Assembly: GCA_032719365.1 (NCBI GenBank)
Contig: CM064861.1
Coordinates: forward strand, 76,752,863-76,816,862
Length of the DNA stretch: 64,000 nt
Source: Prinsepia uniflora
Lineage: Eukaryota; Streptophyta; Magnoliopsida; Rosales; Rosaceae
Direction: 5' to 3'
Shown: one piece after another, positions 1-12,304 of the stretch
Layout: the number at the start of each line of letters is the position of its first letter
Numbering within the stretch: the stretch's first letter is position 1
Notes under the pieces: generated by a model
The model's input: the letters and a program-made list of their open reading frames with translations, nothing else
What the model was told of the DNA's origin: nothing
The model's database searches: none
Translations under genes and position numbers: made by a program

Positions 1-1063
1 GTTTTCCAAACCAAGTATCCTAAACCAAAACTTTTGGCCTTAGTCATCTTGTCATAGGCCCTAGCCACTGTTTCTTTTTTAGCCTTCAACTTGTCCAAGG
101 CATTCAACCTTACTTCATCTAAATTATACAACTCGTGAAACATGGCCTGGTTGTATTCATCCTCACTCTATTCGGTATGGTGTGCTATCCTCGAAGATTT
201 TACATTCATCTCGATTGGCAACACGACATCATGGCCGTAAGTCAATGCAAATGGAGTTTTTCCGATGGCCGCCCTCTTTGAGGTTCGGTAAGCCCACGAA
301 GTGTTGGACAAGAGGGAATGCCAATCTCTAGGATTTTCTTCAATCATTATTTCTAAGATTCCCTTAATGACCTTGTTGCTAGCCTTGGCTTGACCATTGG
401 ACTCAGGATTATAAGGTGTAGAATGTGCTAGCCTTAAACCCCAGTTGGACGCAGTCGCGTCAATTGTTGTTCCTGTAAAGGCCTTGCCGTGATCCGTCAT
501 GATGGACTTTGACATCCCAAATCGGTGAATAATGTGTTTCTCTATGAACTCTATCAGTTCAATTTGAGTAACCTTCTTTAATGGGATGGCCTCCACCCAC
601 TTAGTGAAAAATTCGGTAGCCACTAAGATGTATTTATGGCCTTTGGATGACTTTGGGTCGATTTGGCCAATTATGTCCATCGCCCAACCCTTGCATGGCC
701 ATGCTTTTACTATCGGGTTCATTGGCCCAGCCGGGACATGTTGGATAGGGCCATGCCTTTGGTATGCTTGGCACCCTTTGGCATAGTCAATGCAGCCTTT
801 TAGGATTATTGGCCAATAATAAGCATGTCTTCTTGAAAACCACCTTATTTTAATCCCGGCTTGATGAGCTCCACAGATCCTTTCATTGATTTCAGCCATG
901 GGCAAGAATTGATCGTCTTTACCAAAGCAACTCATTAACAAATCATTAAAGCTTATATGAAAGAGTTCATTGTTCATATGACGTAATTCTTAGGCATTCA
1001 CCGGGTTTGTTGACTAGAAGGGACACTTAGATTTTTTAAATACTCTATAATTTTGTACTTCAA
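1..1063 (-). pseudogene. Tat-type integrase, core intact but zinc finger damaged
   Basis: Integrase inserts retrotransposon cDNA into host DNA. The main open stretch (977 down to 168, 269 codons) holds the N-terminal zinc-binding region and the catalytic core. The DDE residues are visible: D in AMDIIG, D in MTDHGKAF and E in NPESNGQ. The HHCC finger is broken, because the first His is Asn (EINERICGAHQ; copy 2 has EIHEGICGAHQ) and the last Cys is Tyr (GCQAYQ; copy 2 GCQACQ). A TAG at 168-170 separates the core from the C-terminal part (167 down to 1), and copy 2 has the same stop at 36045-36047. A small deletion near 975 also cuts the frame that is open at this point in copy 2. Confidence 0.9.
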
Positions 1064-1293
1064 TTATCCGGGTCGACGATCAATACCAACACCTCCAAAG
1101 GAATTTCTCTTTCGACGACCGAGGGAAACGATCTCTTCTCTACTTTGAACATATCTTCGAAAATGTCCTTCGGATATTTGAACCCCGGAGGCCTGTTGAG
1201 CCATCGCGTTGGCTTGAGAATTACTATCCCTTGGCAAGTGCTTCAACTCCACCTCATCAAAATCATCCAATAGTTGCATTTCCATCGTGTGGT
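1064..1293 (-). pseudogene. RNase H C-terminal tail of Tat polyprotein
   Basis: The sense protein contains MQLLDDFDEVELKHLPRD followed by NSQANAMAQQASG. This matches the end of the plant-type RNase H domain between RT and integrase, and it aligns closely with 36892-37180 of copy 2. The rest of RNase H and all of RT are absent here, because sequence corresponding to about 37180-38745 of copy 2 is replaced by the insertion that begins at 1294. The left junction is abrupt: copy 2 continues with coding sequence after GGTAAG, whereas copy 1 changes to CCATCATGG. Confidence 0.85.
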
Positions 1294-1672
1294 AAGCCAT
1301 CATGGCATCCGGATACTCGTAGCCGCACAATTCCAACTCAACCCAACTGGCTAAAGGTCACCAATCCATCTGATCAACATCCAAACGCCATCCGGCCCAA
1401 CCGGCCACCAACAATCGGCCTCGTCGGCCTACATATCTCACTACCTCAACGAGCTACTCTCAGGCCCCTCAGGTCAACCAACCTACTTGTCCGTAGCTCA
1501 CCGGCTACATCCGGATTACTTTTACTAGCACTATCGTATCCAGGTTGCTGTCAGGCTGTTCTGTGTCGAAACATCACATCCATAGTAGCATCACATCACC
1601 CAAGTCGACGAACCAACAACTCTGGGAACCAAACCTCAGGTAGAACAGACAAAACCTCGCTCTGATACCAAT
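1294..1672 (-). other. Duplicated 5' internal fragment of the nested Tekay-like element
   Basis: Bases 1302-1672 repeat 3982-4353 almost base for base, and both run up to the 3' edge of an LTR. Each includes the primer-binding site GCTCTGATACCA in plus orientation (1659-1670 here). Having the start of an internal region on the far side of the second LTR implies a tandem LTR-internal-LTR-internal arrangement whose third LTR has been lost. Confidence 0.8.
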
Positions 1673-2947
1673 TGTCAGGGCCCACCCCCAATCCCCCGGG
1701 ATTAAGGGCTAAACCCCGCTCCCGTCTAACTTACGCATGACACAAGGACCAAACAGACGTCTAACCTCCGTGTGACACGTAAGTCGGACAAGGGAGTTCC
1801 GATCCGACCATCTCAACAAATTTCGAACTTCCCAGAGTGCGCAGAGTCTACTGTGGGTTGTGTGTGTGATGTCTCCATCTCTCTCGACCGACAGCTCGCG
1901 CCGTAACAACCTGGAGGGTATCGAAAACACGAAAAGACTGTGAGTGTACAAAAATAAAGTTTAAGTTCAATAAAACAGTTATCAGAAAACACATACATTT
2001 ATACCCTCCGTTTTAAGAACCAATGCATGCATATCCAGTTCATGTCACAAAACCATACACGAAAAACCATACACATTTTCTTTTTCTCAAATCCCGGGCC
2101 TCAGCCCAAAACCACCAAAATCATTATAGCCAACGAAAATCATTTCATCCGGGCCACTGCCCAAAACATCATCATCAAGTCTCAGTGAAAAACCAAACAC
2201 ATTTAAAGTAACATTCTCATCCATCGAACCTGCTGGATCTATCCGAGTTTTTAAACTCCCGAGTCTTTAAACATAATATCCAGGCCTCAATAATCCGAGT
2301 CTTTAAACTCCCGAGTCTTTAAACTCAACAGGCCTACGGGGGAAATATCAATATAACTGAGTCTTTAAACTCCGAGTCTTTAAACTCAATCTGGGTCTTT
2401 AAACCCAATCCGGGCCCGTCCCCTGTCAATGACAATATACGGGTCTTTAAACCCAATAACCAGATCCAGCAAATCAAATCCAAAACAATGTTGAAAACCA
2501 TTTCTAAATCCTCATCCAAACCCGAATCCGAAATCACCGGTCTGAAGCCCTTCCAGAATCCAGAACCGTCATTCCGAACCCAAATCCAGAACTCATATCC
2601 ATCATCTCTTCCAGATTCGAGTCTGCAACCATCATTCCGTAAGCCAGCATCTGGAATAACCATTTCGAACCCAAACCCAGAATCACTTTCAAGTCCCGAA
2701 TCGAATCCCGAATCGATTCCCGAATCGTCACCCGGAAATCCGATTCCAAACCCCGAAATCACGTTTCTCAAAACCACTTTTGAACTGGGCTTCAAGCCCA
2801 AAAGCCCTTTCCAAAATCCTTTTACTTTCTTTCCAAAATCGTCATTCTACGTTAACGGACCTATCGTAACCAACTAACCACCGATTAAGCTCATTAATCT
2901 GTCACTAATCACCATCTTAATCCTAATTTCCGGGACGGGTCCTTACA
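1673..2947 (-). repeat. LTR, internally deleted (TGTAACGACCC family)
   Basis: It starts TGTCAGGG and ends CCTTACA on the plus strand, matching the ends of 4354-7507. About 1.9 kb present in the full LTR (roughly 5505-7394) is missing. The junction lies in a shared CAAAATCGTCATTC, which suggests deletion by short homology. It keeps the GAGTCTTTAAACTC-type repeats (about 2240-2455) and the right-hand arm at 1940-1949 of the shared LTR module, here mutated to GTGAGTGTAC. Confidence 0.85.
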
Positions 2948-2961
2948 ACCTACCCTCCTTA
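2948..2961 (-). promoter_or_regulatory. Polypurine tract of nested Tekay-like element
   Basis: Minus-strand sequence TAAGGAGGGTAGGT lies directly before the LTR edge at 2947. This is the position and composition expected of the plus-strand DNA primer of a Ty3/gypsy element. The upstream run ending GAAATTCTTT is also typical of Tekay-like 3' ends. Confidence 0.7.
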
Positions 2962-4339
2962 AAAGAATTTCATCCCCGAAATTCCACAGCTCGTTCCCAA
3001 CACTAGGGGTCTCCTACCCGGTGATCAACACTAGCTCAACAACAAATACTTATGGGTTTCCGATCTATCATCTCCACCTTGGGTATTTCAAAACACCCCC
3101 AACTACCAGTTCACCACTCCTGACCCTCTCTTAGTACGACTAGAGCTTCATGGTGTACGCAAGGGAAACTCTATGAACAGAAAACAAAGGTATTTTAAAA
3201 TACCTCATATAGAATACCCAATGGAATTCATAGAGTACTTCCTCACGTACTACCACCTCACCTCCCGGAAACTCAACTCAAATCCTAACCCAGAAACAAT
3301 CTAGTCCAAAAAGGAATCCTACCTACCGGCTTACTACCCAACGACTCCGACCACCTTGTCGGAATAACCGACAAAGTCCTAAAGAAATCCTAGATTGTGG
3401 GTTCTCTTCAATAACCTCATATCGATCAGTTATAGTCACTCCTCAGTAACGACCCTCACAGCCGTCACTCACCAAAGCTCGAACAATTCCAAGCACGTAT
3501 CTCGGCATCACCCAAATACCACCCTCTGCATTTAATACATCAGGACGAGTCCACAACATCCTACTGATGATCAACCAGTCCATACCACCTTAGCCTGATC
3601 CAACACGAAGCCTAGATCCACCGCGCTTCCACTGCGCTACTTTGATCAACCAACGACATCCTAACCGTTCGTCCTGCTACTGGACCTACCCATGGTCATC
3701 CCTAGCGAGTATGAACCCTCGTCTGAGTCACCCACCAGGCACCCACTACCTCGGCTGCACCTAGCAGCACCATCTCACAGTTGCCCGTAAGTCGGCCCAA
3801 ACCACAAGGACTACGATATCACAAATCACGGTTTCCCTCAGATACTTCTCACTACCCCCGGGGTTCCTCAAATGATTCCCGTCACCCGGGTTATCCAAAC
3901 CTGCAAGTACCACGGGTTCACCAAAGACTTAGTACTCGGGTCGTCACACCCAAATAAGATCATCACTAGGGACCCTACCATCATGGCATCCGGCTACTCG
4001 TAGCCGCACAATTCCAACTCAACCCAACTGGCTAAAGGTCACCAATCCATCTGATCAACATCCAAACGCCATCCGGCCCAACCGGCCACCAATAATCGGC
4101 CTCCTCAGCCTACGTATCTCACTACCTCAACGAGCTACTCTCAGGCCCCTCAGGTCAACCAACCTACTTGTCCGTAGCTCACCGGCTACATCCGGATTAC
4201 TTTTACTAGCACTATCGTATCCAGGTTTCTGTCAGGCTGTTCCGTGTCGAGACATCACATCCACAGTAGCATCACATCACCCAAGTCGACGAACCAACAA
4301 CCATGGGAACCAAACCTCACGTAGAACACACAAAACCTC
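2962..4339 (-). other. Non-coding internal region of nested Tekay-like element
   Basis: No open frame of meaningful length and no gag or pol motif was found on either strand. The right part (3982-4339) is the 5' leader also seen at 1302-1658. The remainder is probably decayed 3' untranslated sequence, so this copy could not move without help. Confidence 0.6.
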
Positions 4340-4351
4340 GCTCTGATACCA
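4340..4351 (-). promoter_or_regulatory. Primer-binding site, tRNA-Met type
   Basis: Minus strand TGGTATCAGAGC lies two bases inside the LTR edge at 4354. This sequence is the common plant retrotransposon primer site, complementary to the 3' end of initiator tRNA-Met. A second copy is at 1659-1670. Confidence 0.85.
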
Positions 4352-4591
4352 ATTTTCAGGGCCCAACCCTAATCCCCCGGGATTAAGGGCTAAACCCCGC
4401 TCCCGTCTAACTTACGCATGACACAAGGGCCAAACAGACGTCTAACCTCCGTGTGACACGTAAGTCGGACAAGGGAGTTCCGATCCGACCATCTCAACAA
4501 CTTTCGAACTTCCCAGAGTGCGCAGAGTCTACTGTGGATTGTGCGTGTGATGTCTCCATCTCTCTCGACCGACAGCCCGCACCGTAACAAC

Positions 4592-5724
4592 CTGGAGGGT
4601 ATCGAAAACACGAAAAGACTGTGAGTGGACAAAAATAAAATTTAAGTTCAATAAAACAGTTATCAGAAAACACATACATTTATACCCTCCGTTTTAATAA
4701 CCAATGCATGCATATCCAGCTCATGTCACAAAACCATACACGAAAAACCATACACATTTTCTTTTTCTCAAATCTCGGGCCTCAGCCCAAAACCACCAAA
4801 ATCATTATGGCCAACGAAAATCATTTCATCCAGGCCACTGCCCAAAACATCATCATCAAGTCTCAGTGAAAACCCAAACACATTTAAAGCCACATTCTCA
4901 TCCATCGAACATGCTGGATCTATCCGAGTCTTTACACTCCCGAGTCTTTAAACTTAATATCCAGGCCTCAATAATCCGAGTCTTTAAACTCCCGAGTCTT
5001 TAAACTCAACAGGCCTACAGGGGAAATATCAATATATCCGAGTCTTTAAACTTCGAGTCTTTAAACTCAATCCGGGTCGTTAAACCCAATCCGGGCCCGT
5101 CCCTCATCAATCACAATATCCGGGTCTTTAAACCTAATAACCAGATCCATCAAATCTAATCCAAAACCATGTTGAAAACCATTTCTAAATCCTCTTCCAA
5201 ACCAGAATCCGAAATCACCGGTTCGAAGCCCTTCCGGAATCCAGAACCGTCATTCCGAACCCAAATCCAGAACTCATATCCATCATCTCTTCCATATTCG
5301 AGTCCGCAACCATCATTCCTTAAGCCGGCATCTGGAATAATCATTCCGAACCCAAACCCGGAATCACTTTCAAGTCCCGAATCGAATCCCGAATCGTCAC
5401 CTGGAAATTCGATTCCAAAACTCAAAATCACGTTTCTCAAAACAACTTTTGAACTAGGTTTCAAGCCCGAAAACCCTTTCCAAAATCCTTTTACATTCTT
5501 TGAAATCAAATCGTATTTCAAATCCCGCAACCATTTCATTAAAACCAGTTCAAATCACAGTATCCTCAAAATCTCGTAAAACGTGAAATACCGTTATTTC
5601 CTCGAAAAAAAGGTGCAAAATCGTAAACCTTCATAATCATAAATCAAATCGTAGAATCACGTATTAAAAAATATATAAAAACATATATACTTGCATCAAG
5701 AGTTAGAAAGCAAAGTGCACTCAC
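4592..5724 (-). other. Intron-like module in LTR bounded by inverted GTGAGTGGAC arms
   Basis: Sense order on the minus strand: GTGAGTGCAC at 5724-5715, the family short repeats, GTCCACTCAC at 4630-4621, and a pyrimidine-rich stretch ending CCCTCCAG with its last base at 4592. The ends fit GT..AG splice sites. Equivalent modules occur at 33150-34121, 52850-53787, 61074-61886 and 39277-40197. Confidence 0.5.
4925..5135 (-). repeat. Short GAGTTTAAAGACTC-type repeats in LTR
   Basis: The near-palindrome GAGTCTTTAAACTC and the variant GGGTCTTTAAACCC recur with irregular spacing. The same array is at about 2240-2455, 33598-33850 and 53310-53490 in LTRs of this family. Confidence 0.85.
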
Positions 5725-6702
5725 AGACCATTTCGACGTCGCGTCGATACGCGTGCACTTACACCGTTCCCGGTCATTCGGCTATCCTCGGCTTTCCCGA
5801 ACCTGTCCACCCATAACGAGGTTACTAAATACTTCACAAAAGTCCTACTCAAATCCCATAATTTCCCCGAACTTCTAAACATACTTTAAACAGGACCATA
5901 GACCTTTAATACCACATAACTAACTCGAATCGACGTCCGATTAACCCGAAACCTATTCCATTAGACTCATTACAACCTCTAGACCAAAAACTTAGTTGAC
6001 ACTTTCCCCAAAAACCACCGTATGCGCACTCACGCGTAGCCCAAAGTGGCTGCGCGTGGGCCTCACGCGCCTGCACCCAGACTAGTGTTCATCGTCTTCC
6101 TCAGCTACTCAACCGGTCTGAACCGGCGAGAGCGATTCTCCGCCAATCCTTCACCGTTTTCCTCCCTCTCTTCACCAATCTCTTCATCCAGTCCTAAGCA
6201 ACCTATTCCCCTACGCCAAACACTTCGACACAGCTTCTAACCCATCGTCCCTAACTCGAAACCGTAACCCGTTCATACCCCTGTTTCACAATCCGGCCAC
6301 CCAAGTCCTCCCCCGTCGCGGTGGCTACACTAAACAACTCCTAGGACCTCACTGAGTCTCACAAAACTCATCAAAAACCTCGACTCGTACTCAAAACCCA
6401 TGACTATTGGTTTGAACCTAAATAGCAAAACAGAGCACAACTACGGGGAGAAGAAATTACCTGTGCTCAGGCCGCCACCGTGAGCTCAGCCGTGCGTATG
6501 TAACTCCTCTCGTCCTCCTCCGTCCTCTGGACACCACCACCAGCCTCGATTGATCCCTTACACGGCAGCACCACCACCCAAGTTCCTCTCTGTTTTCTGA
6601 TTTTCCCGTGAGCTCACACTTCCTCCTCACACCAGTCTTCTTCTCCAAACTCACCCACGACCTCTCTCTCGATCCCTAAACACTCCCACAATCACCTGAA
6701 TA

Positions 6703-6818
<116 letters not shown>

Positions 6819-7507
6819 CAATTTCCTCTCAATCGCACCCCCTGTTTCTCTCTTCTTCGAACACGGTTGCACACACACGTGCACGATTTGAACACGCACA
6901 CCGTGCACCCTAGAAACCACTACACACTTGCCACATGTCACAATCCCCTCAGTCCTCTCACAAATGTCCCAATTAAACCTGTACACTTGTCCCAATCCAG
7001 TTGCACCATTCCCTATGTGCTAAAGACCAAAATGCCCCTCTTTTGAGTCAAAATTACAATTATGCCCTTACCGTTTTAGACCCGAATCTTACTCACCCTA
7101 GGTCCGATGAACATGTGCCGCCTGTCGTTGAATTCAGGACGACGAGATTTACCTAGCGATCCTAGTTCAACTTTTCAAAACCTCGTCACACGAAAAGTCA
7201 ACTTTTCCCCCTATTTTAGCCAAATTACGGTAATGCCCTCAACCTTCACAACATCATAACTTGCTCCTCGGAAGTCGGAATCGGGCGTGCCACATGTCTA
7301 CGGATTCGTGATGTGTCGAACTAAATCACGGTCATCGGTCAATACCCCATTGACCGCCCGAACTAAAAGTCAACCTTTTGCCCAAACTAGGGGCAAAATC
7401 GTCATTCTACGTTAACAGACTTATCGTAACCAACTAACCACCGATTAAGCTCATTAATCTGTCACTAATCACCATCTTAATCCTAATTTCCGGTACGGGC
7501 CCTTACA

Positions 7508-7974
7508 ATCGATGTTTGACCAAGTCTCGACTCAAACCGGGCATCTCGGTGTAGTCCCAAGCAAAGCAATCCTTGAACTCCCAAAGCAACTCCTCCATCT
7601 TGGTTTGTAGACCCGACTCTAGAAGACCACTAATGTAGATTAGCCTTAACTCCTCTTCCGTCCCCAAATTTATTTCTATCAAAGGATCTTGAACTTGGGC
7701 CTTCGAGTCATCTATCTTGGCCAGTGCTAAGTCCATCTCTTCAATTTCAAGGGCATCCTCTTCCGGGCCTTCTTGGACAAATTCCACCAAGTTGGCCAAT
7801 GATCCATGTTCAGCCTCCCTTTCGGCCCAAAAACCATATAGCCATCTCAAAGTGTCTTCCACCGCGTCCTTCTTTTCATCCATCTTATTTGTTGGATTAT
7901 TCATTAAGAATGAAAAAAATCAGCAATTGTGGGCCGCTCTCCGTCGGCTTCTGCATCATGTGCCCTCAAATAGA
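7508..7974 (-). pseudogene. Pol linker just upstream of RT (Tat polyprotein, copy 1)
   Basis: The open stretch 7904 down to 7503 encodes an acidic segment ending FKDCFAWDYTEMPGL. That motif precedes the RT domain in Tat and other Ty3/gypsy polyproteins (compare the usual FAWS/TYxEMPG). It aligns with 38683-39099 of copy 2. The following RT is absent, because copy 1 resumes only at the integrase end of the insertion. The right junction with the Tekay-like LTR is at 7507/7508. Confidence 0.85.
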
Positions 7975-8530
7975 CTAGCTTCTGGGCTGCGACTCCCATA
8001 GGTCGGCCATTCTTGTATGAACCATGAATGGCAGTAAGTCGGCCTCAACCATTTCTGTAGTTCCATCTTCACGCCAAAACTTGAGGCATTGGTGGAGAGA
8101 CGATGACACACACATACTTCCATGGATCCAATACCGGCCCAACAGAGCATTAAAGTGAGCTCTAGTTTCCACCACAAAGAAGGCCGTCATTCTGACCTTG
8201 CCCCCAACTCTGACCTCAAGATGGAGGATCCCTCGAGTTAGGTTGGTTTCTCCTATGAACCCGCTAACCGTTATCTCGGTCGGGATAATTTCATCCATCC
8301 CTCTTTTCAACTTCTTCATAATTAAAGTTGGGAGGATGTTCATGGTTGCCCCGGTATCCACTTAGCACTTTATTTGTTGGAATCCCACCGAAATGAGTAC
8401 ACACATATAACGGTTTCAAGTGGGTTGACATCTTCTTAGTAGGCATCTCATAGCAAATTTTTCCCGGATTCATTTTTTCTTCTTTTGAAATGTAAATTTG
8501 CGGCTCGTTAAACTCGACTCGAGGTGTCAT
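7975..8530 (-). pseudogene. Retropepsin (aspartic protease) domain, frameshifted
   Basis: Retropepsin cleaves the Gag-Pol polyprotein. The active-site motif DTGATMNILP begins at about 8360 on the minus strand, and a flap and hydrophobic beta region (RVGGKVRMTAFFVVE) follow. Upstream residues ending in PTNKVL lie in another frame. The sense DNA reads GTGCTAAGTGGATACC where continuous coding would need one base fewer (V-L-V-D-T-G). The extra base also creates TAA in the protease frame. Copy 2 has the same extra base at about 42167-42173, so the lesion predates the duplication. Confidence 0.85.
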
Positions 8531-10118
8531 AAATTTTGTTTATATTGTTGGCTCCTTCGATCCACCTACTAGCACCGTGGGCTCTACCTCGTCCCAAAAC
8601 ATCACCAGCGATAATGTTGGGTTGTCCGGGTTGGGCTTCAAAGAATGATGGTAATATGACCACATTAATAGGCACTTATTTATTCTTGCTGAATTGGAGG
8701 GTCATCTTAGTATTAGTCTTCCACATTCTCTTGGCTTGAGCCATGTCCATTTTAGGCTCTAAGACCTCGGCTTGAGAATTTTTTAAGGTCGGCTGCCCGA
8801 CCTCTTTTGCTTGAGTCACATTTACCTTTGGACCTTCAACCTCCATCTCCTCTATGTCCTCAGCTTCCATGTATTCTTCCTCCTCGTTGTACTCATCACC
8901 TTCATCATACATTTCTTCATCTTCACCCAAAGGCGCCTTATTCTCACCTAGATCCCCCTTTGGCTCACCTAAGTGGTCTTGCTTCACAATCTCTTCTTCT
9001 ACTGTCGGCTCTGCCTTCTCCTCCACTTTGGGTGACTTGGTGTCCTTCACACCCACTTTGACTATGGCTTGGTCACTTTCTGTCTTCATGACTTCCTTCT
9101 GCGACCGATCCTTACCCCCAGCTTTCTTTGCCATGGTTTGGCTAGCCATGGGGTCAGCCTTGCTCCCAGCTGACCCAAGGACATTCTCGACCCCTTTCAC
9201 GACTTGGTAAAATTTTGCTTTGGCTGGTCCCCTAGCCGTCCGATTTACCTTCTGACCCTTGATCTCTATTGCCTCCTTCATACTCACCTTATGGATTTCT
9301 AGTTAGCCAGCCCCTCCCCTAGCCTCACTCTTTGCTCCCATAACCAATGGTTGGTGAAGGTCATCTCTTGTGTTCTCTCCTTCAAATGCCCCGGTCAAGT
9401 GTGACTCCAGTTCAAAAATTGGTTCCTTGGTGGATGTTACCATGACTCGACCATTCACCCACTTCATGTGCATCTCGACTTCCTCTACGGCCACTGCCTC
9501 CAAAGAGGCCATGGCATCAGCCGTACACAACTCAAGCTCCTCCCTCTTTATTTTCTCTTTAAGGGCGACCAGACAGTTCAGTTGAGCTTGTCTTTCCTCC
9601 GTCCATTTGTCGTCAGCTCTGTTGTTGGCAGAAAATTGCCTTTGAGCTCTCCTCACTTGGGTCCTAGTCAAGGGCTTTGGTGGCAAGCCGTGCCCCTGGC
9701 TTTGGTACTATTGACCCTCTTTAGTGTCTAAAATTTTATAAGTATTAATACTACTGCTATCAGATAGCCTAGGCCTTTCGACAAAGTTGGCATTCCTCTT
9801 CTAGCCATCACCCGTGGTCACCCAAATGCTCTTATGTTTATTCTCGCTCTGGTGAATTGGGCCACCCACAATATCCTCGTACTCTAATGGCTTCTGATGG
9901 TTCCACCTTGGTGGGAAACATGACCTTTTGTGCCTACCCTGGTAGGTCGGGAATGGTCGTTTATTCGGCCTAGCTTCGTATTTCTCTCTTGGGTTGTGGG
10001 GACCGTAATTCTCGGTCGGACTTAGAATCACCCTTTTCTCTAACTCCTTTGGTCGGTCTGACCTACCCATCTCTCTCTCAAGCTCCTTCGGCTCTAGTTT
10101 TTGGGCATCTAATGACAC
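8531..10118 (-). pseudogene. Gag-protease linker of Tat polyprotein, copy 1
   Basis: Three adjacent open stretches (10118-9801, 9686-9303, 9287-8676) together match the 377-codon open frame at 43493-42360 of copy 2 plus its upstream part. They are broken here by frameshifts and a stop near 9300 (TAG where copy 2 has TGG). The product is a basic start (PKPLTRTQVRRAQRQ) followed by a strongly acidic Glu/Asp-rich region near its C-terminal half. Spacers of this kind lie between nucleocapsid and protease in Tat elements. I recognise no enzyme here. Confidence 0.75.
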
Positions 10119-10746
10119 CTCGCATTAACACCTGCCACATAACACGATGGCATTTGGAAGCTCTTCCTTAGTTGGTGGCTCTAGAAATATTTTCTCTTTT
10201 CCTTTCACCATAGGATCTAGCTGAACTTACCTAGCCACCATGCAGTCTTGGCCTACCTACCTAAATCCAACCTTCGCCTAAGGTGGTCTGAAATCCAACC
10301 TTCGCCTAAGGTAATGGATTATTGTCAACTCTCATTGTGTTCTTCTCCGGAAATTACAAAATCTTCTTCTCAATTAAATTATGCTCAACATTGCGAAAAA
10401 TCAAACAATTGTTAGTTCCATGAGTCCACACATTATGCCATTTGTAATAAGTTTTTTAAATTCACTAGCCGATGGAATAACATGACCAGATGATAATCTT
10501 ATGGTATTTTATTTTAAAAGTTGGTCAAAGATTTGTTCGGCTTTAGATGTGTCAAAGGTGTAGGTTTTATTTCCGACCTTTTTTTTAAAAGCTACCACTA
10601 AATTTTGAGACCTGAGCCACAATCGGTTGCTGGTCCTTAGGGGCGTTGGACAACGCCTTGCACATATGTGGCCCATTGATAAACATCTCGGCCAGATTCA
10701 CTTCAGCCGACTCATCATCGACTTCGGATGGAGCTTCCTCAAACGG
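10119..10746 (-). pseudogene. Gag C-terminal zinc-binding-like region
   Basis: Sense fragments in different frames recall the Tat Gag segment after the capsid: TFDTSKAEQIFDQLL-like residues, then YKWHNVW and NNCLIFRN. In that family a Cys-x-x-His...Cys group sits in this segment. Here the first Cys appears as Tyr. A further open part (10776 down to 10585) encodes PFEEAPSEVDDESAEV. The frame is broken several times. The Athila-like element is inserted at its upstream edge (10752). Confidence 0.65.
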
Positions 10747-10751
10747 ATTGG

Positions 10752-12281
10752 TGATAAGCCTTGAATTAAGCATCATTGTATATATTTTATGCTTATCTTT
10801 TAATGTTTAAATGCCAAACAATTGTAGAAAATAATATATTTTTTGTGAAATGTGTAGAATTGGATAGAGCATGGAAATACAAGAGTTTATGCAGAAGAAT
10901 CACCTCAATCAAAGTTATATTGAAGAAGTTAAGATCAAATGAAGGGAAGGCATTGAAAAGGGAAAGGCAAGTCGGTAGCAAGCTACAGAATCCAAAATGG
11001 CAGCCCATAAATAGGTTAGGCCAACGCCTATCGATTCCCAGATACAACATTCGGCGCGTGCTTCCTGATCAGTAGCAGCCCATTTTAGCGCGCCTCTACC
11101 GAGGAACTTTTCTTTTCTTCAGTGCCCGCTTGTTGAACCTGCTTCCAAGATTTCAACGGGCACTCACTGATTGCCCTTCCAGTCCTTCCTTGCGCCGTTG
11201 ACCATGCGTTGAACACCGAATTCCAGCCCAAATTTTGGTGGGCTTCCACCGAATCGTTTCCTGTTCAATTCCAGCACCTATTTTCCTTTTTTTTTTGAGG
11301 AAAATTGTCCAATTCAAGCTTGGATTTGTTTCTTTTTTATCTAGGAAACCTTTTTAATTAGGATTTTTTTTACCTTTTTATTTTAGGACTTTAATTTAAT
11401 TAGTTTAATCATTTTCCATCTAGAATTTAAATTGTAAATTCCTATTTATTTAAGGATTAATTTTCTCTTATAAATAGAGAGGCTTAGATTATTTGCAAAG
11501 GGTCGCATATTTTTGTACCAAAGCTCTACTTAACCTAATTTCGCTCTTCAATAATTCGAGATTCTTTACCAATAGCCAATTACACCATACTTAACCATAA
11601 ACACCCTCATCCGCGACAATCTAGGGCAATTGCTGGTTGTCTCACCAAGGAGTGTCGATCAACTTTGCATCCCTAGGAAAATTCACGAGATAAAAAGTGT
11701 AACACGATTTCCTTACCCAGTAATTGTCTTTTTCTATTAAATATCGTTTTGTTGGATTGATCTTTAATATAATTTTGGTTCTCTATCTTATATGAATTTC
11801 AATAATCTTCCATGTGTTTCAATATCTTGGTTTTTATTATACTTGTATGTTGTGCTTAATGCTTGATTGGATCTCTAGGGCAATTCCCGAGTCAAGATCA
11901 TTGAAAGTGTCTAGGGAAATTCCCGGCATGTACTTGAGATAATATGATTGTATTCCGTAGAACCAAGGTTATGGAATTTCGTAGATTTTGAAATTGGCAT
12001 AACTTATGAATGAGTTAGGTTTAAAGATGAGTTGACAATGTAAATAATAGATTAGGTTAGATTAGGTTAGTTAATCACGTAGCATAAGAGAAACAATCAC
12101 ATGCCCTCGTAATTAATCAATCAAACGATAAATATGTTTAGGTACCCTCAATCCCCGGTTATGAATGATCCCTGCTTATCAATGCTATAATCTACAAAAA
12201 AAGGGTTTTAATTTGCATATATTTTTATTAAGTGTTGAGCGTGACTTTGTGTTTACTTGAATGCTTAGTTTTAGCGTATCA
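10752..12281 (+). repeat. 5' LTR of Athila-like element
   Basis: This is a 1530-bp LTR, TGATAAGCC to GCGTATCA. It is longer than its partner at 16276-17444 because the partner lacks about 360 bp of the middle. The copy-2 equivalent (44515-45787) lost its first bases in a 34-bp deletion and about 0.2 kb internally. Confidence 0.92.
11469..11477 (+). promoter_or_regulatory. TATA box of Athila-like LTR
   Basis: TATAAATAG in a TCTCTTATAAATAGAGAGG context lies about 717 bp into the LTR. The same box is at 45174-45182 in copy 2. The shortened 3' LTR has lost this segment. Confidence 0.6.
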
Positions 12282-12286
12282 ATTTT

Positions 12287-12304
12287 TGGCCCCGTTGTCG
12301 GGGA
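12287..12304 (+). promoter_or_regulatory. Primer-binding site, tRNA-Asp type
   Basis: TGGCCCCGTTGTCGGGGA lies five bases after the LTR edge. It differs by two bases from TGGCGCCGTTGCCGGGGA, the complement of the plant tRNA-Asp 3' end used by Athila and some Tat elements. Confidence 0.88.

Noticed and set aside
2488..2877. Ser/Pro-rich frames in LTRs (also 5169-5579 and minus shadows)
   Set aside because: Low-complexity translations of LTR repeats. Frames differ between LTR copies and carry no motif.
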